Below, piece after piece: positions 33,951-44,432 of a stretch of 64,000 bases of DNA (positions are counted from its first letter, which is position 1; each line of letters opens with the position of its first letter). Position numbers and translations under genes: made by a program. Source of the DNA: Inonotus obliquus. Its lineage: Eukaryota > Basidiomycota > Agaricomycetes > Hymenochaetales > Hymenochaetaceae. The stretch spans positions 992,001 through 1,056,000 of the forward strand of contig JAJHTX010000004.1 of the NCBI GenBank assembly GCA_032164295.1, read 5' to 3'. A model generated the notes under the pieces. That model was not told the DNA's origin and made no database searches. It worked only from the letters and a program-made list of their open reading frames with translations.

Positions 33951-36354
33951 ATGACATGCGTGCATGTTAGAAAAGGAATTACAATTACAGATACGTCCTC
34001 TCTTTCATTTCAGCCAAGTTTTTCAAGTCCAAACCAGATGGCGGCTTTTCATTCCGGCGTCTACCTCAGCAGAACAACGAGGAATCCTCCCGGACCTTCG
34101 CTAACTTTCTCATCTTCTCAAAGCTATTCCCCCGTGACCCCAAGAGCTTCTCATGTGCACCATTTACGTGGAGAAGACTCTGGGCAGTCCTATGCCTACG
34201 CCGCCTCGGACTCCGGCTTACTGTCGATCGCACGGACATCCGGTATAATACCAGATGAGAAGCATAGTGCACGACTCGAAGCAGCGCTTGAGGCGTTTTG
34301 CAGAGTAATCGGTGCTTCGCGGGAACGTAGAACCATCCAGGGCTTAGCGGAGAAGCAGTCCCTTGGATCTGTCGAGCTCTCTGCTCCTTCTTCGACTGCT
34401 TCTGTGAATCTCATTTTAGTACCGGTCGGTACTTATGGGTTGGACGTCCATTTTCCAGATAGCGATGTCGACTGTATTATCGTGGGCAATATCAGTCCTG
34501 CGTCCTTCTGGGCTATCGTCCAACAGAACCTATCTCGGCAAATAGATACTGCGGGAAACGCTCACGACCTCGATTGCGTTATTCTCAGCCGCTTAATCAG
34601 GAATGCCGCTGTGCAGATGCTAACTCTTCGCGTCGATGAGTTCCGGTTTCGTATTCAGTATTCTCCTTCAACAGTTCTGGCAGAGAAGTTAGTCATGATT
34701 CGTTAGCGTATATCGGTGCTAATTCATTTCATCCCTTTCCCTCTCCTTAGCTGGTCGAAACTCAAAGGTTCAATAGAGCACGACAACACGCTTCCAGGCC
34801 TGTCTCTGAATTTGTTGTCCGCATATCGCGATCAGACCCGTTTTCGTAACTCAATTATTTTCGGCTCGTTTCAGCTTTCCTATCGTTTAGTCAAACTATT
34901 TTGCATTCGCCGCGGAATATATGCACCATCTCTAGGCTTCCTTGGAGATGTGCATCTGACAGTCATGCTGCGCCGCGTGGCAGAAAGGCTGCCTGACTTG
35001 ACTAGCGCCTCTCAACTCATCAAGGAATTCTTTCAACAGTACTCCGTGTTTGAATGGGCATCAGACGCCATATCTATAACTGATACCGATACGACCTATA
35101 CGAGGTCCGCACAAGAGCAGATAGTTATACTTTCTTCAGAAAACCACCCGGCTATCAATGTCGCCACGAATGCCTCGTTTTCCACTCGGCAAACGGTTAT
35201 TAAGGAACTTTGTCTTGCGCGCGACGCGTTGGCCACAGGCACGCCATTGGCACGTGTTTGGAGGAGCGAGGCGGCCTCTCTTGCAGTCTTTCTCGAAAAT
35301 TACCCCTGCTTCATAAAAATAGATTTGATCTACTGGGGTGGAAATTGCACGCGGGCACGGGCGTTCATCGCCTATACGGAGTCACGGATCGCTCGTGTTA
35401 GTCTTTTACGGATCCATTAGGCTTTAATCTTGATGCTGACATCATGAATGTTTGAATGCTTGCTTCCCGCAGTTGTTAATGGATCTCCACTTAGCCGATC
35501 AAGAGACAAGTATACGCCTTTGGCCTGCGCGCCTCTGCAACCCGTCACAAAAGGTTATTGGTGGCGCTACTTCTTTCATGCAGGGGTTCTATCTTCTAGG
35601 ATTGCAGTCTCAACGAAACGTAGCAAACACGAGGCAGCTGATCGGTGTCCTGGAATCTTTTGAGAGGTCAGTTCGAGGGAACTCTCCGTATTTTAATTCT
35701 TCGACGTGCTTCTTTGCCGCTACGATATGCGCGCGTGAAAACATCACAGATTACGGGAGTACCGAAGTTGATGAGCCAGTGTGGAGAGATGGTGGGATCG
35801 ACGAGCCGTTTAATACTGAAGAAGACTCAGAAGCTGGGATAGCTTCCCACTCGAGAGAAGCCGAGGTCAACCCGGATCTTCAGGAGTATTTCGTAAACCA
35901 AGCGGCATCGAAGAAGCAGCGTAAAGGCGCAAAGGTCTCGAAGAGCAAAAGCCACATTCCATCAGAGCGATTGAGGACGAGCATGGATGTCTATAATCGT
36001 TTGATGTGGGATCCTCTCTACGATGAAGCTGATTACCTGATTGGATACGAAGATCGTTTTCTGGGGACGAAAGAACTGCCGCTGAAGAGCTGGAGCAGGA
36101 AAATAGACGACGAGAATTTCGTATGTACTTTCTCCGGTACTCACGGCTGACTTTCTCATACAGAACGAATCTCATACCACAGATACCATTTCACCGGATA
36201 GTCCATTTCCGGCAAAGGTCGACAGGAGAAGCAGTATGGGACAGGTATGCACTTTTTTGCATAACAACATGTACACTCTGACTCCGGAGATATCTACAGG
36301 CGAATGAAACTTGATCGCATATTTGGAAGTGGCGTGCTGGCAACGGATTCATAA
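33951..36354 (+). CDS. poly(A)-polymerase-like nucleotidyltransferase fused to MJ1316 (DUF504) domain
   Basis: The N-terminal half has the nucleotidyltransferase loop VPVGTYGLDVHFPDSDVDCI, with the paired acidic residues of the polymerase-beta fold. A poly(A)-polymerase central domain follows (LVKLFCIRRGIYAPSLGFLG, LIKEFFQQYSVFEW), then an RNA-binding-like part (FIKIDLIYWGGNCTRARAFI, GFYLLGLQSQRN). The C-terminus carries the MJ1316 domain: RLRTSMDVYNRLMWDPLYD, YLIGYEDRFLGTKELPL, IPFHRIVHFR and VWDRRMKLDRIFGSG. MJ1316 is described as an RNA 2',3'-cyclic-end recognition domain and is often linked to RNA repair enzymes. The third catalytic acidic position appears to be Arg (FRFRIQYS). Introns near 34690-34750, 35400-35470, 36121-36181 and 36239-36296 are needed. 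The first ATG (33951) or the one at 34038 could be the start. Confidence 0.75.
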
Positions 36355-36494
36355 TGGTTTGGCAGCTACTAACGCTGAGAAAATATATAGCACAGTAGCT
36401 TCGGTAATAATTACACCATATACATTCTTGTTTCCTTTCAGTTACAGTGGTTTGATCATTAACGAAAGCGATTCGCTATTCCCTCCGAATTCTC

Positions 36495-37478
36495 TCAAAC
36501 CTTGAGAGGGGTGGTTCTCAAATATGGCTGCGGGTTATGGATTAGATATGGATAACTTTGACCAATGGATGAAACGAACCTTGTGGACCGTAAACTCGGG
36601 GAACAGAGTCTTCGCCTCATCGTTTGAAACACTTGGGTGCACAATGACATCGTCACCTTTGTTCCAGTTGACGGGGGTGGTAACACGGTGCTTGTCACCG
36701 ATTTGGAGAGAGTCGATTACCCGGATAATCTCGTCAAAGTTACGACCCGTGCTCGCAGGGTAGGCGATAGTGAGACGAATAACTTTCTTGGGATCAATCA
36801 CGAAAACAGTTCGGACCTGGTGGGTAAATATGGCGGGTAAAGGTTATAAGCCAGACCAGTTATGCATGACTGTGAATCATCCACATACGGTGAAAGGAAG
36901 ACCCTTGGCATCAACATTGGTGGGGTCGAGGGCGTCAAGCATATCATAGAGCGTAGAGATTTTGCGGTTTGGGTCAGCAATCTGAAAATAGACGTGGGCT
37001 TCTTTCTAACAGGCATGGAAACAATCAAAGACACGCACGATAGGGAAAGAAACATCAATCGGGGAGATTTTGCCACCCCACTCTTCAATGTCTTTCACCT
37101 GAACACGGTACATACTTTAGCATACACATGAATGTGAAACAGATGGGAGAAATATTCAAAGTGTTACAGACCCATTTTTTGTGGTCTTCGAGACCGTTTG
37201 CAGAAATACCAATGACTTTTACTCCACGAGCTTCAAAGTCTTTCTTGCGCCGTGCGACCTCGGCAAGCTCGGTAGTGCAAACGGGCCTGTAAAACCGAGA
37301 TTAGTCGACGCCCCGAAATAAGTTAACGGCCAGCACGGGAAACGTACGTAAAGTCACCAGGATGAGAGAAGAGGACTGCCCAGCTGTCTCCAATCCAATC
37401 ATGAAACTTGATAGGGCCCGCAGTAGTTTCTGCCTCGAAGTCAGGCGCAATGCTTCCAAGTCTGAGAGATGCGGCCAT
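36495..37478 (-). CDS. 1-Cys peroxiredoxin (Prx6 type)
   Basis: The spliced protein of about 220 residues begins [18 protein letters not shown] and holds the peroxidatic site [16 protein letters not shown] (Cys near residue 46). It continues with [41 protein letters not shown] and [11 protein letters not shown], and ends [19 protein letters not shown]. The arrangement, with a single active-site Cys and the extended C-terminal domain, is that of the Prx6 subfamily, which reduces H2O2 and lipid hydroperoxides. The last intron removes about 52 nt so that VHK joins PYLRTTPL. Reading through it instead gives a non-homologous tail. No clear targeting peptide is seen. Confidence 0.92.
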
Positions 37479-37923
37479 TTGTGAAGATTCTCGGTGTCGG
37501 TGTTCAACGAAAGTTTCAAGTTTCGGGGTGACTTTTGATTTCGTTTCGCTTCTCGATTACGGTCCGCGGAGACGGTCTTTGAACGCAGGGAGTGAAAGTG
37601 CTGGTTCGTCCTTTATACGCACTGGCTATCATTGTCTCGCTCAGAGTTGTGTGATCGTTTCTCACGGGTGCTAAAATTCCGATAAGCTGACATGGACAAG
37701 CACGCAGATGGCGTGCTTTAGTCGTCATCTTGGTATTGCACTCGGCACCTCACCACAGGTACTTGCACATATAATGGTACTCCCTTTTCCTCTCCTTTTT
37801 CGAATAACCCTCTATAACCGCCGCAGTCATTTATACTCAAGGTTCTAAACCCGAGGTTGTACATTAAAATACTTTGCGAATGCTGAGCATGAAACAGTTG
37901 AGTTGAAAGAAAGGAAGCAAGTA
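37479..37923. other. 445-bp tandem intergenic region, no gene seen
   Basis: This lies upstream of the peroxiredoxin start and downstream of the Ssu72 stop, both on the minus strand. It should hold the peroxiredoxin promoter and the Ssu72 3' end. No coding frame or clear motif was recognised. Confidence 0.4.
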
Positions 37924-39115
37924 TCAATAAAATGCAACTGCATGCAGTAATGGATGCGGATGCTTCTCCTGCTGCTCTTCCAGAATCTTCCCGATATCTT
38001 CATCTAAATCGCCCGACGCTTCGATCTTAACAGGCGAATTTCAGTACAAATTCTGAGCTTATAGTTTGAACTTTACAGCTTACCGCCGTAGCTAAATCTA
38101 GCATCGCTTTCCCTGCAATCAACGCCTCCTCGTGATTATCTTTGATCTCAATATTGATTATGTGCACTGGTCGATTGAATTCTCCCCCTTTTGACAACAG
38201 ATCTGATTTGCGAAATGTCTATACATGCAAAACCAATGCGAAAGTTGTTGGACTGACCATCACAAACCGCGTCAAAACACCTTTCTTCGCAGGTGATGAC
38301 AACATCCGCAACGTATTTGCCGTCCTGCCATCGTTCGGGTGCCCTTTTTATTTTCCTGTTTCGATCTATCATGTTCAATATCCCGTTCGCGGTGTATCTA
38401 GACAAAGAAGGGGATTAGCATGAACCACAGCGACACAGCTGCTTGGACATACAGTCTCGGATCCTTGGAGTTCAATTCCTCATACATGGTATCATAGGGC
38501 GTCCCGAAGGAGTAGATGTTTGGCTTGTCTATTGACGGACCCGGAAGACGAACCGCAGAGCCCGTGCCCGAAGACACTACGAGAAAGCCAGCTTTGCTAA
38601 ATAATCTAGTAAGAATCAACATCGTATCAGAAGTTGCAACGTTATACGGACGAAAGGACATTATGCCCTTCCATAGATCGATTCTAACCAACGCATGAGT
38701 CTTCAGCTACGACTACATCCATAGGAAGACGTACATTATTGCTGGCACATACTACGCAAAAGAGCGGTCTGGGTTTGTACTTCGGTACGAAAGACTGCGC
38801 CGTTTCTGGCGCTTGTGCCGGGGCCGGGGTAGAGACGGACTGACTCTGGGTTTGAGTCTGGTAGGTTGATGGACCAGCAAATCCCACAGAAGGACCTCCT
38901 TCAGCCCCGTTTTGGAATGCTGATGGAGCCGTTTGTCCCGGAGTTCCATATGCTGGCGTCGAAGCATAAGAGGTTGCATTATTGTCCTGTTGTGCAATGG
39001 CGTACTGTGTTGATTGGGGTGGAGGTGTCGGAACGGGTGAGTTCGACGGTGGCCTGTTTTGCAGACGTGGATCTGCACGGGCCAATCTTGGGTCTCTAGC
39101 TTTTCGGGGATCCAT
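37924..39115 (-). CDS. SSU72: RNA polymerase II CTD phosphatase Ssu72 with long N-terminal extension
   Basis: The phosphatase core is complete. The signature loop [20 protein letters not shown] (nucleophile Cys near residue 123) is followed by [56 protein letters not shown] and [19 protein letters not shown], and the end [12 protein letters not shown]. Ssu72 removes phosphate from Ser5/Ser7 of the polymerase II tail and works in the cleavage and polyadenylation complex. Most family members start within a few residues of the signature loop. Here about 115 residues precede it, opening with repeated DPR motifs ([18 protein letters not shown]) and continuing Pro/Gln/Ser-rich. Introns split the loop itself (after CASNN) and the following helix; the second uses a GTCCGT donor. 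Confidence 0.9.
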
Positions 39116-39609
39116 AATGATACTCTAGTCTGGTCAAAATCAATCTAGTCAGACATGTTCACTTCAAGTTAATACTATCACAGGAAAGAGGAATCTCAGC
39201 AGTATCTAGAACATTCAATGGTCTTCTCGTCAACCCAGAAACAACGGGTTAACTCAGCTTCCACTCTGAATCATCATTGCGACACTTTAAAGTATGATGG
39301 TATCTACCTTTACACGCACGCGAGACTTTCGGCGACGAATGGATATCGTCAGAAGGAGTGCCGCACTGTAACAGCAAGATCGTGGCAGTCAGAAGTCGAG
39401 GGAAAACATGTGACACGCGTGATACCGTGGGATTGAGATCACGTGCACATGGGTATTGCGCCCCACCCCTCGCAACTTCAAAACAAGTTACATGCACACC
39501 AATATCTTACGTCCTTATGTATGTGTGATTCGCTGCTAGATTACAGTCAAGGTTAGATTTGGCTCGTGGCCGATTCTTCCTTTCATTCCCACTGATCGGC
39601 TCTTCCAGT
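39116..39609. promoter_or_regulatory. divergent promoter region between SSU72 and F-box gene
   Basis: Nearly 500 bases without a supported gene. A CACGTG box lies at about 39440, with related ACACGCGTG and CATGTGACAC sequences just before it. These could be bHLH-type sites serving either gene. Confidence 0.35.
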
Positions 39610-41103
39610 ATGGAATGCTCTTTGTACCAGTGGTCTCCATCTGAACAGGAGATAAGGAGGGCGCGTGAGGAGATTGCTGAACATGAGACAGCTATCGAGT
39701 CTTTGCAGGCACAGATAGATAGGCTCGTGCGGCAAGCTCGTCGTATCGAGGAACAGAAACGAAAGCACCTCGAGGCTATCTCCAAATGTCGCTCTGTCCT
39801 TACCCTCGCCAATCGCTTACCCACGGAAGTTCTTGCTCGCATTTTTGAAGTGGCGGTCGAAGATGGATGGACTCGTGGTCCGATCGTCGTCTCCCAAGTC
39901 TGCTCATCCTGGAGGGAGGCTTCCATGTCCCCCTCCGTCTGGTCTCATTTGTATATCGACTGCGGTAGAGGCGACCCTGTGGGTCGCTGTAATCTGTGGT
40001 TGCGAATGGCTCGTCAATCTCTACTTCATATAACGCTCAGGACGGCAGAACATCTTTCTATGCTGGACACCGTCATGGGTCTGATTTCGGCGCATATCTT
40101 ACGCTGGAGATCCTTCTCACTGGAAGCATCGACAGTGCAGTCGGCTAATTACGTGCTCAGCTGCATCAGTACCCCTGGCCCTTATCTGAAGGAAGTATCT
40201 GTCAAAGTGGGGGATTCGTCTTTGGCTCTACCACTTCCGGAATTTGCTCAAGGACAGAATCAACTATCAGAACTTCCTAGGGCATTTGGCGAGGCACTGA
40301 GCCTGAGAAGAGTCTCCTTCACAACCGATATTTGTCAATCTTGGGTTGGTTTACCACGGATCACCAGTCTCTATCTGCAGCTCAATGACTGCCAATTTAC
40401 CGCCGCGAGGCCTATACTTGCGTCGGAGATCATTCGTGTCCTCGCGGAATCGCCTAATCTCGTCGAGCTCAACATAAACATGTCGCGCAAGGATAAGCGA
40501 GACTTCCAACTGGAGCATGATGATCCCGTCGTGCTTCAGGAGCTGCGTTCGCTGACGTTGAATCTTCCCATCCCCTTCATGGCGTGCATCCAGCACATTC
40601 GTTCTCCGAATCTTCAGTCGCTCTGTTTGCGTTGTCCCGATGACCCCTCGGGATTTGCGGGGGAATCGACACGCGAAGCCATACGTCACTTTCTCGAGGA
40701 GTCTACACCACCACTTAAATTGCTGGAGCTGTACGACGTAGACATCTCGCATGAGGACTTTCTCTTTTGTTTTAACCTACTACGCAGCTTGGACGAGCTC
40801 CGGTTGCACGGGTCGGAGATCGCTGACGAAACAATCCGCTATCTAGGTCCATCTCACGGTCTCTTGCCTAGGCTATCTAAGCTAGATCTTCGTTGGTGCG
40901 GTCATATCACGGGCTTTGCGTTGGAGGATGTCATTCGCAGGCGCCGGCTGGCAGCTGCTGATGATCATGGCATATCACCTTTGTCAGAGCTGACGGTGAT
41001 CAGCTGTTCGGTAGTCAATGAGAAACAGATCGTCGGAATGGCCAGTTATTGCGCGTGTCGCCTGAAGATTAGGGCTCCGCAGCGGATCGGATATCCCGGA
41101 TAA
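39610..41103 (+). CDS. F-box protein with C-terminal leucine-rich region; 3' end altered by MITE insertion
   Basis: This is a single exon encoding 497 residues. An N-terminal coiled coil ([20 protein letters not shown]) leads to an F-box-like motif, [18 protein letters not shown] then [20 protein letters not shown]. This is the arrangement typical of the large agaricomycete F-box families that recruit substrates to SCF ubiquitin ligases. The remainder has irregular leucine-rich repeats ([41 protein letters not shown]). The final 11 codons and the stop come from the transposable element that begins at 41070. In the reading without the element and one copy of the 8-bp duplication, the frame runs past LK into MRDIDDFCCAY and stops at 41765-41767. 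Confidence 0.85.
   Translation: MECSLYQWSPSEQEIRRAREEIAEHETAIESLQAQIDRLVRQARRIEEQKRKHLEAISKCRSVLTLANRLPTEVLARIFEVAVEDGWTRGPIVVSQVCSSWREASMSPSVWSHLYIDCGRGDPVGRCNLWLRMARQSLLHITLRTAEHLSMLDTVMGLISAHILRWRSFSLEASTVQSANYVLSCISTPGPYLKEVSVKVGDSSLALPLPEFAQGQNQLSELPRAFGEALSLRRVSFTTDICQSWVGLPRITSLYLQLNDCQFTAARPILASEIIRVLAESPNLVELNINMSRKDKRDFQLEHDDPVVLQELRSLTLNLPIPFMACIQHIRSPNLQSLCLRCPDDPSGFAGESTREAIRHFLEESTPPLKLLELYDVDISHEDFLFCFNLLRSLDELRLHGSEIADETIRYLGPSHGLLPRLSKLDLRWCGHITGFALEDVIRRRRLAAADDHGISPLSELTVISCSVVNEKQIVGMASYCACRLKIRAPQRIGYPG
41062..41069. repeat. 8-bp target site duplication, left copy
   Basis: CTGAAGAT directly precedes the left terminal inverted repeat and recurs exactly at 41726-41733 after the right one. 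An 8-bp duplication is the hallmark of hAT-superfamily insertion. Confidence 0.9.
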
Positions 41104-41725
41104 GATACGCCGGATCCGCTATCCGCCCGGATGCGGATGAGTTTTGGAGGGCAAATATCCGGGCGGATATATACGCGCGGAACCGGATATGACATTGGAA
41201 ATCCGCCGTATCCGCGCTTATACGGCATCTACCCTGGGGGGCTCAAGGATGTCGAATTAATGATGAAATACGTGGAATTTGATTAGTCGAATGTCCCTCC
41301 AAAGAGCCAAAACCTTTCGTAAGCCAGGGTTTGCGTTCCTTTCACTAGGTTTCCGTGCCGTATCAAGTAATCGAACCCTAGAAAATGATTAGTCAGACAT
41401 TACTGCCAAGAATCAGGTTGGGTGACGGCGGGATTACACATTTGGACCTTCACCGATCACCACGTTGACCATTCGTTGACGTTGTATTGTCCCAAAAGTA
41501 CCGACGGCACTTCGTTTTGTGCACGTTGGAAGGTCCTGGGCCATTTTTTTGCTCTGTAAGTATACTATCAACCTTGGTCGCGGATATGCCGGATACGCCT
41601 TATAAGATACGCGCGGAAGCGGATCTGATAGCAGCCATGAAATATCCGGGCGTACATATCCGCCCGGATGCGGATACGACTGGAAATATCCGCGCGTATC
41701 TTATAAGATACGCTGCGGAGCCCTA
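41070..41725. mobile_element. non-autonomous hAT-type MITE, 656 bp
   Basis: The element starts TAGGGCTCCGCAGCG at 41070 and ends with the exact reverse complement CGCTGCGGAGCCCTA at 41725, a perfect 15-bp terminal inverted repeat. It is flanked by the 8-bp direct duplication CTGAAGAT. TIRs beginning TAGGG and 8-bp target duplications are typical of hAT elements. No transposase frame exists inside. About 160 bp at the left and 150 bp at the right are packed with GGATA/TATCC words in both orientations, such as CGGATATCC and CCGGGCGGATAT, which look like subterminal transposase-binding repeats. A perfect 20-bp palindrome lies at 41694-41713. The central 340 bp is unrelated AT-richer filler. It must have been moved by an enzyme supplied elsewhere. 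Confidence 0.9.
41694..41713. repeat. 20-bp perfect palindrome in MITE right arm
   Basis: GCGTATCTTATAAGATACGC is its own reverse complement and sits 12 bp inside the right end of the MITE. A related half appears at 41598-41613 (CCTTATAAGATACGCG). It could form a cruciform or hairpin, or bind a dimeric protein. Confidence 0.85.
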
Positions 41726-41733
41726 CTGAAGAT
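41726..41733. repeat. 8-bp target site duplication, right copy
   Basis: CTGAAGAT directly follows the right inverted repeat of the MITE and matches 41062-41069 exactly. Coding sequence of the F-box gene continues in frame from here to a stop at 41765-41767. Confidence 0.9.
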
Positions 41734-41767
41734 GCGCGATATAGACGACTTCTGCTGTGCGTATTAG

Positions 41768-42166
41768 CATGTTGTCATTTGTCCTATATACCACTGACTG
41801 ACATTTTCCTTGTAGTGCATAGAGGATGTTGCGATAATCTGCGCTACAGAAACCGGTTCCGATCTCGAGTCAAGATGACGCCAGATCAGGCTGACCGTAT
41901 TATGGTCTAATCCTGTGAATGACACGGCGTTTTTCGAACTCGTTGGCACAGGCACTAGAATCAACTGCATAGATAGAATTCTTGTAATCGAGTCGAATTA
42001 GATCAATGAAATCCGTCTTCGTGACCCTAATAAAATAACTGAAATACATGTATATATCATGAGTGGCTCAACAGTCAACTGCTATATTTGTCATCCAACG
42101 ATCGGCGCGTGCTCTTCACCCAACCGTCACGACGCCTCACGACGCGCATTGACTTAGACGCTAACG
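41768..42166. promoter_or_regulatory. intergenic region, F-box 3' end and PRP31 promoter
   Basis: About 400 bases between the ancestral stop of the F-box gene and the Prp31 start. A minus-strand open frame at 41764-41970 has no recognisable motif and is treated as chance. No clear promoter element was identified. Confidence 0.35.
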
Positions 42167-44229
42167 ATGGCCAGTCTCGCAGACGAAGCACTAGCAGATC
42201 TCGATGACCTCGATGATGTTGGACAGGAGTATAGCGACGAAGACGCAGACATGGCTGAGGCGTCAAACGACGTGGAAATGCATGATGAAGAAGCGACAGG
42301 ACTCGTCCTCGAGGGTGGTGTGAAGCCCGCGGCAGAATTGGACGCTGAGGAGGTTCAACGGATGGAACTTAGAGGAGTCGAAGATGTCCGGAAAGTTGCA
42401 AAATTGGAGGGTACCAAACGTATGAATGACATTCTGAAGGTATGTTAACTCTCTTCTGTAGGTGAGGGATGTTTCATGTTGAAGGTGTGGTTTTAGGAAA
42501 TCGAGCGCTACACGACAAACCCAAGCCCTGCAGAGGTGATGGCGCTGCCGCCGCATTTAAACCCAGAGTACTCGCTCATCGTACAAGCCAATAATCTCTC
42601 CGTCGATGTCGACAACGAGATCTTAGTGGTGCACAAGGCAATTATCCAAGTCTTAGTCTGGAACGTGGCAATGAGGTATTGACTATTCCTTTCTGTCCGC
42701 TTTTCAACTCTAGTTCATCCGAGATCATTATACCCCCAAGTTCCCCGAGCTTGAACAGCTTGTACCCGATCCGACAATGTTTATTCGTGCTGTACGCGCA
42801 TTAGGCAACGCGGAGGACCCAAAGAAGATCGACTTGTCTGGTATCATGCCACAGGCGGTGATTATGAGTGTGCACATCGCGGCGTCGACGACGTCTGGAA
42901 AGACTCTACCGGATAATGAGTGGCTTGCAGTTCAGAATGCGTGCGATCTGGCAGACCGTCTTGAAGAAGCTAGAAAGAAGGTAAGCTTTCCGCGGAGGAG
43001 CAAGGAACGGTCGTTAACATAGTAATGTTAGATTTTTACTTACGTTAGCTCGCGCATGAACATGCTCGCGCCAAATCTCTCTGTTATCGTAGGTACTACC
43101 GTTGCGGCAAAGCTTCTTGGGGTGGCAGGTGGCCTCAGTGCACTTGCCAAGATTCCCGCTTGCAATGTTCACGTATGTCTCATCCTCGCCACCGGTTATC
43201 TGTTTCTGATCTTTCTACCATAGCTCCTCGGTGCTCAGAGGAAGATCGCAGCAGGCTTCTCCACCGTTACGCAGAACCGACATACAGGATTCATCTTTCA
43301 GTCAGAACTCGTTCAGCAAACACCGCCAGAGTACAGGCTAAAGATTCAGAGAACCGTTGGTGCCAAGTCCGTCTTAGCCGCAAGAATGGATATGGAACGG
43401 GTAAAAAGAGATGGTAAGCATGTGTTGAATCCAAACTTTGGCGAAAGCTCAAGGCGTCATCGTGTAGGAAGTTACGGAATTGAACTCCGCGAGAAAATCG
43501 ACAAGCAGATCGATCGACTGACTGCCCCTCCCCCAGCGAAGGTAGTGAAAGCACTTCCAATTCCCAATGATGGTCCGAAGAAGCGACGCGGCGGCCGACG
43601 GTGAATTTTACGCCAATTTTTTTGCCATCTCTCTTCTCCTTTAACCACTTCCTTTGCTGACTCCTTGGATACGTCTTCGACTTCCATTTTTGTTTCATTG
43701 CAGAGCACGGAAGGCGAAAGAGGCATATGCACAGACGGAGCTCCGCAAGCTTCAGAACCGAATGGCGTTTGGTCAGGCGGAAGAGGAGGTTGGTGCATTT
43801 GATCAAACAAAGGGTTTGGGTATGATTGGTGCTGCGAGTGGGAAGGTTCGTGCTGGTATGGGAGAAGCGAGAAGTAAAGGTCAGCTGCTTTGCTCGATAT
43901 GGTGTTTTGTTAGTTGGATTGCTGATGACTCCGCCTTTCTTCAGCCAAATTGTCAAAATCGAACAAACTTCGAACGGCAGCTATTACTCGCTCGGCGCAA
44001 CAGACTTCCGGAACTGCAACATCATTGGTATTTACACCTGTCTCAGGTATGGAACATGTGCTTGCATCTAGTAAAATTCTTCGTATATATGATAATTGGT
44101 TTAGGCTTCGAAATCACAAACCACGCCGCGGCCGCTCAGCGAGTCAAAGAAGCAAACGAAAAGTGGTTTTCCAAAGGTACCTTCTCGTTTGTTGGGCAGA
44201 AAGGTGGTCCTTCATCAAGCAGTTCCTAG
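42167..44229 (+). CDS. PRP31: U4/U6 small nuclear ribonucleoprotein Prp31
   Basis: Eight or so exons join to a full Prp31 of about 540 residues. An acidic N-terminus ([19 protein letters not shown]) leads to [20 protein letters not shown], then the Nop-domain core with [36 protein letters not shown] and [38 protein letters not shown] and [20 protein letters not shown] follow. The C-terminal Prp31-specific part is [40 protein letters not shown] and [20 protein letters not shown]. Prp31 binds the U4 snRNA and Snu13 complex and holds U4/U6 and U5 together in the tri-snRNP. The gene stands on its own strand between the MITE-hit F-box gene and ISU1. Confidence 0.93.
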
Positions 44230-44432
44230 TTCAGCTTTTGTGTATCTTGTATCGTATCTACTTCGACACGCCCGCAATACTAATGCAAACTCATGCAATT
44301 TTTTGTGCTATTGTTACAAATGCACTACAAGACGATTAACCTACGCTAGAGCATATTATGTGCAGAAGGCATGGTGAAAGCGAGGATGGGACCGGCATGG
44401 GAGAAGGACTGGGAGGGATTGAAGAAATGGGT

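Noticed and set aside
41070..41725. Satellite or simple repeat made of GGATA words
   Set aside because: Exact terminal inverted repeats with an 8-bp target duplication define one transposable element; the words are its subterminal arrays.
41487..41729. Plus-strand 80-residue open frame inside the MITE as a transposase remnant
   Set aside because: It mostly translates the repeat arm and has no hAT transposase motif.
43291..43956. Minus-strand 221-residue open frame
   Set aside because: It lies antisense to well-conserved PRP31 exons and is a shadow.
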